Source: an uncultured Myxococcales bacterium
GTDB lineage: Bacteria > Myxococcota_A > UBA9042
Assembly (NCBI GenBank): GCA_903924465.1
Contig: CAIYBN010000007.1
Coordinates: forward strand, 18,989 to 82,988
Reading direction: 5' to 3'
Length of the DNA stretch: 64,000 bases
Numbering within the stretch: position 1 is the stretch's first letter; the number at the start of each line of letters is the position of its first letter. The notes under the pieces were generated by a model, which saw only the letters and a list, made by a program, of their open reading frames with translations, was not told where the DNA came from and searched no databases. Shown in pieces: positions 36,456 through 45,248 of the stretch. Made by a program: the position numbers and the translations under genes.

Positions 36456-37004
36456 ATGGAACAGGAAATCCTCGACGAATTGCAGGCGGCGCTGGGCCAC
36501 GCGTTTGACGCGTTCAAGCGGGAAACCAACAAGCTGCGCACCGGTCGTGCCAATGCCGGTCTGCTCGACGGCGTGCGGATTGAGTACTACGGCAATGAAT
36601 CGCCGATCAGCCAGGTCGCGACAATTTCCGTGGTCGATGCGCGGCTGCTGCAGGTAAAACCGTGGGACCGCAACATGTGCGGGCCGATCGAGAAAGCGCT
36701 GCTGATTGCGAACCTGGGCCTGACGCCGGCGAACCGCGGCGACGTGGTGCTCGTGCCGGTGCCGGCGCCGACGGGCGATCGCCGCCGCGAAATGGTCAAA
36801 ATGTTGAAGCACTTGGGTGAAGAGGCGAAGATCTCGACCCGCAATGCCCGGCGCGATGCGATGGACATGGTCGATCTGGTCGAGGATATGCCGGAAGACG
36901 ACGTGGCGCGCGCCAAGAAGAAGGTGCAGGACTTGGTCGATGCCGCCGGCAAGCGGATCGACGCGTTCATCATCGAAAAAGAAGCGGAAATCCTGGAAGT
37001 GTAG
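36456..37004 (+). CDS. frr: Ribosome recycling factor
   Basis: 182 residues, normal length. RRF with EF-G splits the post-termination ribosome. Motifs: LRTGRANAGLLDGVRIEYYG, ISVVDARLLQVKPWD, LGLTPANRGDVVLVPVP and the C-terminal KKVQDLVDAAGKRIDAFI. The stop lies 3 nt from the convergent stop of the metallopeptidase-like gene. Confidence 0.97.
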   Translation: MEQEILDELQAALGHAFDAFKRETNKLRTGRANAGLLDGVRIEYYGNESPISQVATISVVDARLLQVKPWDRNMCGPIEKALLIANLGLTPANRGDVVLVPVPAPTGDRRREMVKMLKHLGEEAKISTRNARRDAMDMVDLVEDMPEDDVARAKKKVQDLVDAAGKRIDAFIIEKEAEILEV

Positions 37005-37007
37005 CGC

Positions 37008-37742
37008 CTACGACGTGCGCGCTTCCCGCCGGACCGCTGCCAACCATTGCTCGACATATTCGTTCAGGCGCTGGTGACACGCGCGCTGGAACGCCGTCGC
37101 AAACGGATGCCCTTGGCGCGTCGCAGCGTACAAACCGGTCAGCCCGACCGTGCCAAAGCGATCGTGCCAGGCCGTGAACAAGTGCGCCGCAAGCGCGTAG
37201 GCCGCTTGCGGATCGCGGGCGATCTGGGCGTCATCGGCGTTGGGCAGCTGCGCCAGATCCGGGTGATGGGCGAACTGCCGCCGCTCTTTGGGCTCCGGCC
37301 GACCGTGCGCGATGCGCAGCGCCAGTCCTTCGCGAAACCAGGTCGGGAGATACGGCACACGGCCATGCGTCGGGGTACAGCGCTGAAAACACTGAACATG
37401 TCCAAGCTCGTGCAGGAGCAACACGCGCAAGTCGTCCGTCGTCTCGGGTGGACAGAACACCACGCGGTCCAGAGTCGCCACCGCGCGCAGCTCCAGGTGT
37501 GTTGGCTGGGCGAGTTCAGCGTGCAACGCCCGCGGATCACCCACAGATTGCAGCAGCACCGGCTGACGAAAGCGCCCCCACGGCTGGAGGTGTTCCGCCA
37601 ACGCATCGGCATTGTCCAACACAAACGCGCGGCTGGCGGCGTCCAGGTCATCCGGCAGCAGAAAGACAAGCCCCGGCGCCGAGGTCGGCACGGTCTGGAT
37701 CGGTGTGGATGATTTCCGCTGCATGGCCGGCAATGGTAGCAT
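37008..37742 (-). CDS. Putative HExxH metallopeptidase-like protein
   Basis: 244 residues from ATG 37742 (238 from ATG 37724; neither has a clear ribosome site). The core is LLLHELGHVQCF followed ~25 residues later by PTWFREGLALRIAHG, the HExxH...E layout of gluzincin (peptidase MA-like) proteins. The first ~20 residues are not a convincing signal peptide, so it may be cytosolic. The frame is open much further upstream, overlapping pdxA, and that part is rejected. Faces pdxA divergently with a 42-nt gap. Substrate unknown. Confidence 0.72.
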   Translation of the reverse strand: MLPLPAMQRKSSTPIQTVPTSAPGLVFLLPDDLDAASRAFVLDNADALAEHLQPWGRFRQPVLLQSVGDPRALHAELAQPTHLELRAVATLDRVVFCPPETTDDLRVLLLHELGHVQCFQRCTPTHGRVPYLPTWFREGLALRIAHGRPEPKERRQFAHHPDLAQLPNADDAQIARDPQAAYALAAHLFTAWHDRFGTVGLTGLYAATRQGHPFATAFQRACHQRLNEYVEQWLAAVRREARTS

Positions 37743-37784
37743 CCGCGCCGCGCAAGGCGAAACGGGTGCGCGCCGGGAGTGAGA

Positions 37785-38855
37785 ATGGCGGTTTCTGGAA
37801 CACGAATCACGCGAATGGAAAGCGATTCCTGGCAATTGGTCCGCAAGTCGGACGGCACGCTGGCCCGCATCGGTGTGACGCTTGGCGACGCGGCGGGAAT
37901 TGGACCGGAGGTGCTGATCCAGGCGCTGCTGCACACGCAGTTGCATCGGCGGGTTGAACTCCTGGTGTTCGTGGCGTCTGAACTGGCGCCCTGGCTGCAC
38001 GCCGCGTGTCAGCGATTCGGCCTCCCGCTGGCGGCCCGCAGAGGGTTGCCGGGGCTGACGTTGGTGAGCGTCGGACCGGGCGGCGATTCCGGCAACGCGG
38101 TGCCAGAGCCGGGCATCAGCACGCTGACCAGTCGACAGCAGGCGTTCTGTGCGTTGGAAGCGATGGCCCAAGCCGCCGTGCGGCGCGAAATCGATGCGAT
38201 GGTGACGGGGCCAGTGCCCAAAGGCATCTTTGACCACCTGCAGCCACGCCCGCCGGGGCAGACCGAGTACCTGGCGCGGACGCTTGGGGCACCGCGCTTC
38301 GCGATGATGCTGGCGGGACCCCGTCTGCGGGTGGTGCCGGTGACGACTCACGTGGCGCTGCGCGACGTCCCGCAACTCTTGACGACGCAGGGCATCGTGA
38401 ACTGCGGGCTGGCAGCGGCCGACGCGTTGCAGCGGTGGATGGACATCAGCGAGCCGCGGCTGGCTGTGTGCGGTTTGAATCCTCACGCCGGTGAAGGCGG
38501 TCGGTTGGGCGACGAGGAAGAGCGCATCATCGTCCCGGCGGTGCAGGAGCTGCGGGCGCTGGGCCTGGAAGTGGAAGGCCCGGTCGTCTCCGATACCGTG
38601 TTCCACTTTGCGGTGACAGGGCGCTATGACGTGGTGCTGTGCATGTACCACGATCAGGCGCTGGGCCCGCTGAAGACGGTTCACTTTCACGACGCGTGCA
38701 ACCTGACTTGCGGCCTGCCGGTCCCGCGCATTTCGCCCGACCACGGCACCGCTTACGATATCGCGGGCAAGGGAATTGCCGATGCAGCGAGCATGATCCA
38801 GGCGCTTTTGCGCGCTGAGGCGATCGCGGTGCCCCGTGAAGTGCCCGCCCGCTGA
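37785..38855 (+). CDS. pdxA: 4-hydroxythreonine-4-phosphate dehydrogenase
   Basis: 356 residues. NAD-dependent step of DXP-dependent pyridoxal phosphate synthesis. Motifs: GVTLGDAAGIGPEVLI, VTGPVPKGIFD, the metal His in VPVTTHVALRDVP, NPHAGEGGRLGDEE, CMYHDQALGPLK and the C-terminal SPDHGTAYDIAGKG. The ATG at 37785 has GGGAG 5 nt upstream; a GTG at 37779 is also possible. No other pyridoxine genes nearby. Confidence 0.95.
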   Translation: MAVSGTRITRMESDSWQLVRKSDGTLARIGVTLGDAAGIGPEVLIQALLHTQLHRRVELLVFVASELAPWLHAACQRFGLPLAARRGLPGLTLVSVGPGGDSGNAVPEPGISTLTSRQQAFCALEAMAQAAVRREIDAMVTGPVPKGIFDHLQPRPPGQTEYLARTLGAPRFAMMLAGPRLRVVPVTTHVALRDVPQLLTTQGIVNCGLAAADALQRWMDISEPRLAVCGLNPHAGEGGRLGDEEERIIVPAVQELRALGLEVEGPVVSDTVFHFAVTGRYDVVLCMYHDQALGPLKTVHFHDACNLTCGLPVPRISPDHGTAYDIAGKGIADAASMIQALLRAEAIAVPREVPAR

Positions 38856-39065
38856 CCGAGGTGCGCGATCCACGTGCCACGGACACGCCCCGTCGCGGTC
38901 CCATCCGAAATGCAACGGCTCCAGCCGGTCGATGCGGGTATCTGGCCAAGGTCCACGTGTTTGGCCGGGACTTGACCGCAGCGCCAGCGAGCGCAAAGTA
39001 GGCACTCAGGCGCGGTGACCTTGTGAAATCGCAGCATTCACGACCACCGACGACAGGAGGAACAG

Positions 39066-40250
39066 ATGACAACGCCGATGGGTTCCATTCAGCGACGTGG
39101 GATGCTGCTCGCGGTCGCGGGCTTGCTGCTCGTCGCGGGTTGCAAGCGTGCGGGTAGCGAGCAGAATTCTTGTGTCACGCAGCCGCCCGCCGCGACAGCG
39201 CTGCAGCCGCAGAAGCCGACGGAGCCGGTCGCGGCGTTGGAGCAGGATTTGCTCGTGCAGGCAGCGCGTTCGTCATCGGATGCGCACCTCCCGCAGCCGT
39301 GGCAAGACGTGACGCCGACGGTCCGGCCGGATGCTGGCGCGGCAGAAGTTGTGCGCACATGGTCGGGGCCAGCGGTGCTCATCGGTCGCAAGCAGGTCTG
39401 GCTGCAAGACAAGGCAATCGCACCGGTGCACTGCGTGAGCAAGAAGCCGGGGGCGTGCACGCCTGAAGCCACCCGGCAACCCAGCACGCTGGCGTTGTTT
39501 GGCTTCGAGCCCGGTCAGCTCAGCGATGGCAAGCTTCAGGCCCTGGTCGATGGTGCGGCGGCGTTGAAGGACAAACAAGTTCCCGTGATCGCGGATCGCC
39601 GTGTGAACTGGCAGGCCGTGGACGCCGTCATGGCGACCTTGCGCGCGGCGGGTGCCCGTCCGCAACTTGTGGCAGGCAGTCACGCCGGTGATATCGTCGA
39701 CGTACTGGGCATTGGCACGGCACTGCCGGAAGCGCCGACGTTGATTGCCGCCCGCCGCGCGGCAGAGCCGGGCGAGAGCGTGCCGGGCAGCCTGCCTGCG
39801 GATGCCACGTCGCTGACCGTCGTGGTCAGTGCGAGCGGCGTGAGCGTGGAAGTCGGGCGTGTAGCAGGGGAGCCGGCCTATCCAGAAATCCTCGGCAATA
39901 TTGTCGAGTCGTTGATCGCATTGGCGGAGCGCGTGCGGATGGCGTTTCCGGGCATTACCAGTGTGACCGTGCGCGCTGATCCGGATGCGCCGATGGAACA
40001 GGTCGTTCAGGTCATCGACGGCCTTCGGGATAGCTGCGGGCGTACCAACCGCGGAGAAGCTTGCACGTCACGGGTGCAGCTCTACACGACCATCGTCGTC
40101 CATATGACTGGCGCGCCGGAGCCCCCAACGGCCGGCGCGCTCGATCGGCCGCTGCACTTGGATGCCGGGTCGCCATCGGGGTTGCACTTGTCCGACACGC
40201 CGGATGCTGCGGCCAAGCCGGCGGCATCAGGGCTGCATCTGTCGCCGTGA
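39066..40250 (+). CDS. Lipoprotein with two ExbD/TolR-like domains
   Basis: 394 residues. The signal ends GLLLVAGCK, lipobox VAGC. After a low-complexity linker, two stretches resemble the periplasmic fold of ExbD/TolR: one with VPVIADRRVNWQAVDAVMAT followed by LRAAGARPQLVAG (~residues 176-208), another with TSVTVRADPDAPMEQVVQVI followed by DGLRDSC (~298-325). ExbD itself has one such domain and a TM helix, not a lipobox, so this would be a variant; the match is by pattern only. The last ~40 residues are low complexity with repeated GLHLS. The stop overlaps the GTG start of the first ABC ATPase gene. Confidence 0.62.
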   Translation: MTTPMGSIQRRGMLLAVAGLLLVAGCKRAGSEQNSCVTQPPAATALQPQKPTEPVAALEQDLLVQAARSSSDAHLPQPWQDVTPTVRPDAGAAEVVRTWSGPAVLIGRKQVWLQDKAIAPVHCVSKKPGACTPEATRQPSTLALFGFEPGQLSDGKLQALVDGAAALKDKQVPVIADRRVNWQAVDAVMATLRAAGARPQLVAGSHAGDIVDVLGIGTALPEAPTLIAARRAAEPGESVPGSLPADATSLTVVVSASGVSVEVGRVAGEPAYPEILGNIVESLIALAERVRMAFPGITSVTVRADPDAPMEQVVQVIDGLRDSCGRTNRGEACTSRVQLYTTIVVHMTGAPEPPTAGALDRPLHLDAGSPSGLHLSDTPDAAAKPAASGLHLSP

Positions 40251-41227
40251 CGCCAGCTCTGGAAGTCGATTCGCTGGCGGTGATTTTCGCCGGTGAACGT
40301 GAGCCGATCACCGCCGTTGAGGACGTTTCGCTGTCCGTCGCCAAAGGGCGGACGCTGTGCGTGGTCGGTGAAAGTGGCAGCGGCAAGTCCGTGTCCTTGC
40401 TCGCGATGATGGGGCTGCTCGATCCACGGCGGAGCACGGTTCAGGCCAGGAACTTGCGCCTGGGCGGCGTCGACCTGTTGGGCCTGCCGGCTGCCCAGCG
40501 ACGCGCGCTGAACGGCGATCGGCTGGCGATGGTGTTCCAGGATCCGATGACGTCGCTCAATCCCTACTTGAGCATCGCCACGCAGCTGACGGAAGTGCTG
40601 GAAGTGCACAGGAAATTGCCCCGAGCGGCGGCGGTGCCGCAGGCGATCGCGATGCTTTCGGCGGTTGGCATTTCGGCACCTGAACGGCGGATGCGCGCGT
40701 ATCCGCACGAGCTGTCGGGGGGTATGCGCCAGCGCGTGGTGCTGGCGATGGCGCTGCTGTGCCACCCGGACGTGCTGCTCGCGGATGAACCCACGACGGC
40801 GCTGGACGTGACGATTCAGGCCCAAGTGCTGCAGTTGATTCAGCAGCAGCAAGCGAATACGGGTATGGCGGTGGTCCTCGTGACGCACGACATGGGTGTG
40901 GTGGCGCACATGGCGGATGACGTCGCGGTCCTCTACGGCGGCCTGGTGGTCGAGAGGGCCGCGGTGCGCGATTTGTTTGCCACGCCGCAGCATCCCTATA
41001 CCCAGGCGCTGCTGGCGAGCATCCCAAGCAAAGGCCAGCGCAACCAGCGCCTCCACGTGATCGCCGGGTCGCCACCGAGCCCGCTGTCCCGACCGCCAGG
41101 TTGCGTCTTTGCGCCGCGTTGCGCGTTTGCCATCGATCGTTGCTTGACCGCGCGGCCGGCAGAAACGGCGCTGGGCGACGGCCGGACGGTGCGCTGCATT
41201 CGGCATGCGGAGCTGGCCCGTGGCTGA
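40247..41227 (+). CDS. Oligopeptide/dipeptide-type ABC transporter ATPase (OppD/DppD-like)
   Basis: 326 residues from a GTG start that overlaps the upstream stop (GTGA). Walker A GESGSGKS, Q-loop FQDPMTSLNP, signature LSGGMRQRV, Walker B VLLADEPTTALDV and switch His in VTHDMG. The C-terminus has GCVFAPRCAFAIDRC, the oligopeptide ATPase C-terminal motif. It would pair with the next gene as the two ATPases of a peptide importer. No permease or binding-protein gene is present in the window, so the system must be completed elsewhere. Confidence 0.93.
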   Translation: MTPALEVDSLAVIFAGEREPITAVEDVSLSVAKGRTLCVVGESGSGKSVSLLAMMGLLDPRRSTVQARNLRLGGVDLLGLPAAQRRALNGDRLAMVFQDPMTSLNPYLSIATQLTEVLEVHRKLPRAAAVPQAIAMLSAVGISAPERRMRAYPHELSGGMRQRVVLAMALLCHPDVLLADEPTTALDVTIQAQVLQLIQQQQANTGMAVVLVTHDMGVVAHMADDVAVLYGGLVVERAAVRDLFATPQHPYTQALLASIPSKGQRNQRLHVIAGSPPSPLSRPPGCVFAPRCAFAIDRCLTARPAETALGDGRTVRCIRHAELARG

Positions 41228-42221
41228 AGTGCTTGCGCGTCTCGACGATGTTCACGTGCACTTTCCGGTGCGCGAAGGCCTGCTGTTGCCGCGGGAGGTC
41301 GCGCGCGTGCGTGCGGTCGACGGCGTCTCGTTGTCGATCCACAAGGGCGAGGTTGTCGGGCTGGTCGGCGAATCGGGCTCGGGCAAGTCGACGACCGGGC
41401 GCGCGCTGCTTCGGCTGCAGGACGTCACCGCTGGGCGTGTGCATTTTGCCGGGCTGGACATCACGCAACTCCGTCGGCACGAACTGCAGGCGATTCGCCG
41501 CCGGATGACCGTTGTGTTTCAGGATCCGGAAGCGTCCTGCAATCCACGCATGCGCATCGGCGACGCCGTGGCCGAGCCGCTGCGGGTGCATGAGCGGCTG
41601 ACGGCGGAACAGCGCCGGTCGAAAGTCGCGTCGCTGCTCGATCAGGTGGGGCTGGACGGTGGCCTGGCGCAGCGCTGGCCGCACGAATTGTCCGGAGGCC
41701 AACGGCAGCGGGTCGGCATCGCCCGGGCTCTGGCGACCGATCCGGACCTCATCGTGCTGGATGAGCCCATCTCCGCGCTCGATGTCTCCATTCAGGCGCA
41801 AGTGCTCAACCTGTTGGATGATCTGCGCCATCAGCGCGGTCTTTCGTATCTGTTCATCGCCCACGATCTCGGCGCCGTCGCGCATCTCTGCGACCGCGTG
41901 GCGGTCATGTATCTGGGTCGCGTCGTCGAGCAGGGACCGGTCGGCGACATCATCGAAGCGCCGCTGCACCCGTACACGCAGGCGCTGCTGCGCAGTGTGC
42001 CGCTGCTCGATCCCGTGGCCGCGCACGCGCGGGGCTTGCAGGTCCTGGACGGAGAAATTCCCAGTCCGATGGCGCCGCCTTCCGGCTGTGCGTTTCATCC
42101 GCGGTGTCGCAACGTGGTGGCGAATTGTCGGCAAAATCGCCCGGAACTGCTGACCGTCGGGGCCCGTAGCGTCGCTTGCCCGGTGTTGACGCAAACTCCG
42201 CAACTGCCGATCGCATCTTGA
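41220..42221 (+). CDS. Oligopeptide/dipeptide-type ABC transporter ATPase (OppF/DppF-like)
   Basis: 333 residues from GTG 41220, which has GGAG about 7 nt upstream and overlaps the previous gene by 8 nt; ATG 41205 is the alternative. Walker A GESGSGKSTTG, Q-loop FQDPEASCNPRM, signature LSGGQRQRV, Walker B IVLDEPISALDV, switch His in IAHDLG. The C-terminus has GCAFHPRCRNVVANC. Second ATPase of the pair. The rpsA promoter overlaps its stop codon. Confidence 0.93.
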   Translation: MAEVLARLDDVHVHFPVREGLLLPREVARVRAVDGVSLSIHKGEVVGLVGESGSGKSTTGRALLRLQDVTAGRVHFAGLDITQLRRHELQAIRRRMTVVFQDPEASCNPRMRIGDAVAEPLRVHERLTAEQRRSKVASLLDQVGLDGGLAQRWPHELSGGQRQRVGIARALATDPDLIVLDEPISALDVSIQAQVLNLLDDLRHQRGLSYLFIAHDLGAVAHLCDRVAVMYLGRVVEQGPVGDIIEAPLHPYTQALLRSVPLLDPVAAHARGLQVLDGEIPSPMAPPSGCAFHPRCRNVVANCRQNRPELLTVGARSVACPVLTQTPQLPIAS

Positions 42222-42245
42222 CTTCCGCGCGGTTTTGGGTACAAT
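42218..42245 (+). promoter_or_regulatory. Sigma70 promoter for rpsA
   Basis: TTGACT (42218-42223, 5/6), 16-nt spacer, TACAAT (42240-42245, 5/6). It overlaps the stop of the ABC ATPase gene and leaves a ~110-nt leader before rpsA. The best promoter match in the window. Confidence 0.8.
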
Positions 42246-42362
42246 CTTGCGCCCTTGCTTTGGCAAGGCACTGCGCCTGTTTCGCGAACTTTGAACAACC
42301 GAAACGCTGCGGGAACGAATGGTTCCGTGGTCGTGCGAACGGCGGACACAAAAGGATTGGAA

Positions 42363-44060
42363 ATGGCTGAGCAAGACAACACGATGGGATTTGCTGAGGA
42401 CCTGGACTTTGAAGCGGCATTTCTCGATTGGGAAAAGCAGCAGAACGTCCTGGAGGGCGAAATCGTCCGCGGCACCGTCCTGTCGGTGAACAAAGACTTC
42501 GTGATCGTTGATATCAAGTACAAGTCGGAAGGTCAGATTCCTGTTCAGGAATTCATCGACCTGGAAGGCGCCGTCACGGTCAAGGCCGGCGACGAGATCG
42601 ACGTGTACGTGGAAAATCGCGAGAACGACAACGGCTTGGTTGAGCTGTCCAAGGAGAAGGCGGATCGCCTGAAGATCTGGGACGAAATCGCCGAAGCCTG
42701 CGAGAACGAAGAACTGGTGGAAGGCGTCATCACGGCGCGCGTCAAGGGTGGCCTCACGGTCGACATCGGCGTCAAGGCCTTCCTGCCGGGCAGCCAGGTG
42801 GATCTGCGCCCCGTGCGCAACCTGGAGAAGTACATCGGCCAGCGTTTCCACTTCAAGGTCATCAAGTTCAACAAGAAGCGCGGCAACATCGTGCTGTCGC
42901 GTCGCGCGCTGCTCGAGAAGCAGCGTGAAGCGCTCAAGAGCCAGACGCTCAACAAGCTGGAAGTCGGCATGGTCGTTGACGGTATCGTCAAGAACATCAC
43001 GGAATACGGCGCGTTCATCGATCTGGGCGGCATCGACGGCCTGCTGCACATCACGGACATGAGCTACGCGCGGGTCAATCACCCGTCGGAGCTCTTCGAA
43101 GTGGGTCAGGAAGTGAAAGTGAAGGTCCTGAAGTACGACGCCGATCGCGAGCGCGTCTCCCTCGGCCTGAAGCAGAACAGCGAAGATCCGTGGATGAACA
43201 TCGAAGCGCGCTACGCCATTGGCCAGCGCGTCAAGGGCAAGGTCGTCAGCCTCACCGATTACGGCGCGTTCATCGAGCTGGAAGGTGGCGTGGAAGGCCT
43301 GATCCACATCAGCGAAATGTCCTGGACCAAGCGCGTCAAGCACCCGTCCAAGGTGCTCTCGCTGGGCGACGATGTGGAAGCGCAGATCGTCGAGATCGAC
43401 TCCCGCGGCAAGCGTATCTCGCTGGGCATGAAGCAGATCGAGCAGAATCCGTGGGACGTGCTTGCGAGCACCTACCCGGTTGGCACGAAGGTCAAGGGTG
43501 TTGTCCGCAACATCACCAACTTCGGCATCTTCATCGGCATCGAAGACGGTATCGACGGCCTTTGCCACGTGACCGACCTGTCCTGGTCGCACAAGGTCAA
43601 GCACCCGCAGGATATCTTCAAGAAGGGCGACGAAGTCGAAGCGATCGTGCTCAACATCGACGCGGAGAAGGAGCGGTTCTCGCTCGGCATCAAGCAGATG
43701 TCGGCGGATCCGTGGAACGACGTGCCGAAGAAGTTCCCGCGTGGCTCGGTCCACGAGGGCACGGTGTCGAAGATCCTCGACTTTGGCGCGATTGTGGAGC
43801 TGGACGACTTCATCGAAGGCTTCCTGCACATCTCGGAAATCGCCGAAGAGAAGGTCGAGAACATCCACAACGCGCTGAAAGAAGGCGACAAGACCAAGGT
43901 CAAAGTCATCTCGATCATTCCGGAAGAGCGCAAGCTCGGCCTGTCGATCAAGCGCGTGGGCCAAGATGACGACGACTACAGCTACGAGCCGGCTGCGACT
44001 GGGCCGACGACGATTGGCGATCTCGTGCGTGAGAAGTTTGGGGATTTGAAGCTGTCGTAA
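42363..44060 (+). CDS. rpsA: 30S ribosomal protein S1
   Basis: 565 residues with six S1 (OB-fold) repeats, the full proteobacterial length. Repeated motifs include VKGGLTVDIGVKAFLPGSQV (repeat 2), GAFIDLGGIDGLLHITDMSY (3), GAFIELEGGVEGLIHISEMS (4), FGIFIGIEDGIDGLCHVTDL (5) and the final KILDFGAIVELDDFIEGFLH (6). S1 unfolds mRNA leaders on the 30S subunit. The ATG at 42363 follows AAAGGATTGG. A terminator follows 21 nt after the stop. Confidence 0.97.
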   Translation: MAEQDNTMGFAEDLDFEAAFLDWEKQQNVLEGEIVRGTVLSVNKDFVIVDIKYKSEGQIPVQEFIDLEGAVTVKAGDEIDVYVENRENDNGLVELSKEKADRLKIWDEIAEACENEELVEGVITARVKGGLTVDIGVKAFLPGSQVDLRPVRNLEKYIGQRFHFKVIKFNKKRGNIVLSRRALLEKQREALKSQTLNKLEVGMVVDGIVKNITEYGAFIDLGGIDGLLHITDMSYARVNHPSELFEVGQEVKVKVLKYDADRERVSLGLKQNSEDPWMNIEARYAIGQRVKGKVVSLTDYGAFIELEGGVEGLIHISEMSWTKRVKHPSKVLSLGDDVEAQIVEIDSRGKRISLGMKQIEQNPWDVLASTYPVGTKVKGVVRNITNFGIFIGIEDGIDGLCHVTDLSWSHKVKHPQDIFKKGDEVEAIVLNIDAEKERFSLGIKQMSADPWNDVPKKFPRGSVHEGTVSKILDFGAIVELDDFIEGFLHISEIAEEKVENIHNALKEGDKTKVKVISIIPEERKLGLSIKRVGQDDDDYSYEPAATGPTTIGDLVREKFGDLKLS

Positions 44061-44080
44061 GATCGGCTGGTCAGAAGACA

Positions 44081-44125
44081 CCGGAGCCCGGCTGCACGAA
44101 CGTGGGGTCGGGCTTCGGCACTTTT
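44081..44125 (+). terminator. Intrinsic terminator after rpsA
   Basis: CCGGAGCCCG (44081-44090) pairs with CGGGCTTCGG (44109-44118) with one G-T wobble, 18-nt loop, then CACTTTT. Ten base pairs and a short U-run. Confidence 0.7.
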
Positions 44126-44205
44126 GGACGGAGCACGCGCCGGGTTGACCTGACGTGGCTCCCGGGAGCAATCTGCCGTCAGCCCTGTTCGGCTGGAGGC
44201 GGCTC

Positions 44206-45147
44206 ATGTCCACGACGCGCACTTGTCCGCGCTGCAAAACCGAAAACGACGTCGCGCGCAGCAATTGCCAGCAATGCGGCGGCGTGATGTTGGGCGTCGG
44301 CGTCACATCGGCGTCCGACGGAACCGTGCCCCGGCCTTCGCGGCGCGAAATGCCCGAGATCGTCCGTGGAAGTTCGGTCGCATCGGCCATCGCCGACTCC
44401 GAGCAGAACCGCGGCAGCGAATCTTTGATCGCCGGACCGGACAGCCCTGTTGCGCTGGACCCCGACATCGCGACGGCTGTCCACGCACGACTGGCGCGCA
44501 TGCAAAATGTCTCGCCTGAGAAGCGCGCGCTGATCGAGAAGATGCTGGTGAAGCGGCTGGCGCAGAACGGCAAAGCGGTCGCCGCGAACGTGGACGGTAG
44601 CCGTCAGGCGTCGACATCCGGCCTCAAGATGGGGTGCACGCTGGTGGCGGCGCTCGCCATCCTGGGCATGGGGGCCAGCACGCTGCTGTTCGTCCATGGT
44701 TCGACCAAGCTGCAGGAGAAGTTTGCTGAGCTGACCTCCGCGCAGTCGATCGCCGACAAGCTCCACGTGCCGATGCCGCCGATTGCCCTGCCGAGTGCGC
44801 CGACCGCCGACGACGTCCAGACGGATCCGGTGGCGACGGACAAGCTCGATGAGCCGCTCGTGAACCCGGCTCAGGGCGCCGGTCAGGTGGGAAAAACGTT
44901 GAATCGTGCGCAGTTGCATCCCTTGCGTGGATGTTTTCGCGGCAACGGCTATCCGACCGAGCGGCCGATGAGTTTCGGAATCGCGATTGAGCCGAAGGCG
45001 GGGTCGCAGGCGGTCACCGTGTTCGCGATGACCGACGTGCAAGTGCCGCCCGGGGTCGTGGCGTGCCTGCTCAAGCGGGTGCCGGCCCAGAACTGGGCGC
45101 CGGGCGTGTGGTTTGCGGACTGGCCGAACGACAACGCTTGGCCGTAG
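44206..45147 (+). CDS. Zinc-ribbon membrane protein with AgmX-like C-terminus
   Basis: 313 residues. N-terminal zinc ribbon: CPRCKTENDVARSNCQQCGG, i.e. CX2C-X11-CX2C. A single membrane helix lies at ~145-166 (CTLVAALAILGMGASTLLFV). The C-terminal ~80 residues, LHPLRGCFRGNG then MSFGIAIEP, VPPGVVACLLKRV and VPAQNW, have the two spaced cysteines and the final Trp of the AgmX/PglI-type domain found in myxobacterial envelope proteins; this is a pattern match. The start ATG 44206 follows GGAGG. Its last 27 bases are repeated just downstream. Confidence 0.7.
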   Translation: MSTTRTCPRCKTENDVARSNCQQCGGVMLGVGVTSASDGTVPRPSRREMPEIVRGSSVASAIADSEQNRGSESLIAGPDSPVALDPDIATAVHARLARMQNVSPEKRALIEKMLVKRLAQNGKAVAANVDGSRQASTSGLKMGCTLVAALAILGMGASTLLFVHGSTKLQEKFAELTSAQSIADKLHVPMPPIALPSAPTADDVQTDPVATDKLDEPLVNPAQGAGQVGKTLNRAQLHPLRGCFRGNGYPTERPMSFGIAIEPKAGSQAVTVFAMTDVQVPPGVVACLLKRVPAQNWAPGVWFADWPNDNAWP

Positions 45148-45246
45148 CTTGGCTCAAGGCCACTCTCGCGCCCGCCCGAGACAGCCGCCTGCAGGTATTC
45201 GGCGACGGGCGGGCTTACCGGCCGAATGACAACACTTGGCCGTAGC
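45122..45246 (+). repeat. 27-bp direct repeat spanning the stop codon of the zinc-ribbon gene
   Basis: Copy 1 at 45122-45148 includes the last codons and TAG of the gene. Copy 2 at 45220-45246 differs at two positions and keeps the TAG and frame context (PNDNAWP versus PNDNTWP). The copies are 98 bp apart and flank the GC-rich hairpin at 45170-45214. Looks like a remnant of a 3'-end duplication. Confidence 0.75.
45170..45214. terminator. Bidirectional terminator-like hairpin between convergent genes
   Basis: GCCCGCCCG (45170-45178) pairs perfectly with CGGGCGGGC (45206-45214) around a 27-nt loop. No U-tract. It sits between the zinc-ribbon gene and the radical SAM gene, which end towards each other. 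Confidence 0.45.
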
Positions 45247-45248
45247 CG

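Noticed and set aside
38856..39065. TTGACC at 38972-38977 as the promoter of the ExbD-like lipoprotein
   Set aside because: No acceptable -10 element at 16-18 nt spacing.
40557..44573. A 1,338-codon minus-strand open frame opposite the ABC ATPase and rpsA genes
   Set aside because: It is the shadow of the real genes in GC-rich DNA; the plus strand carries complete, unmistakable ABC ATPase and S1 proteins.
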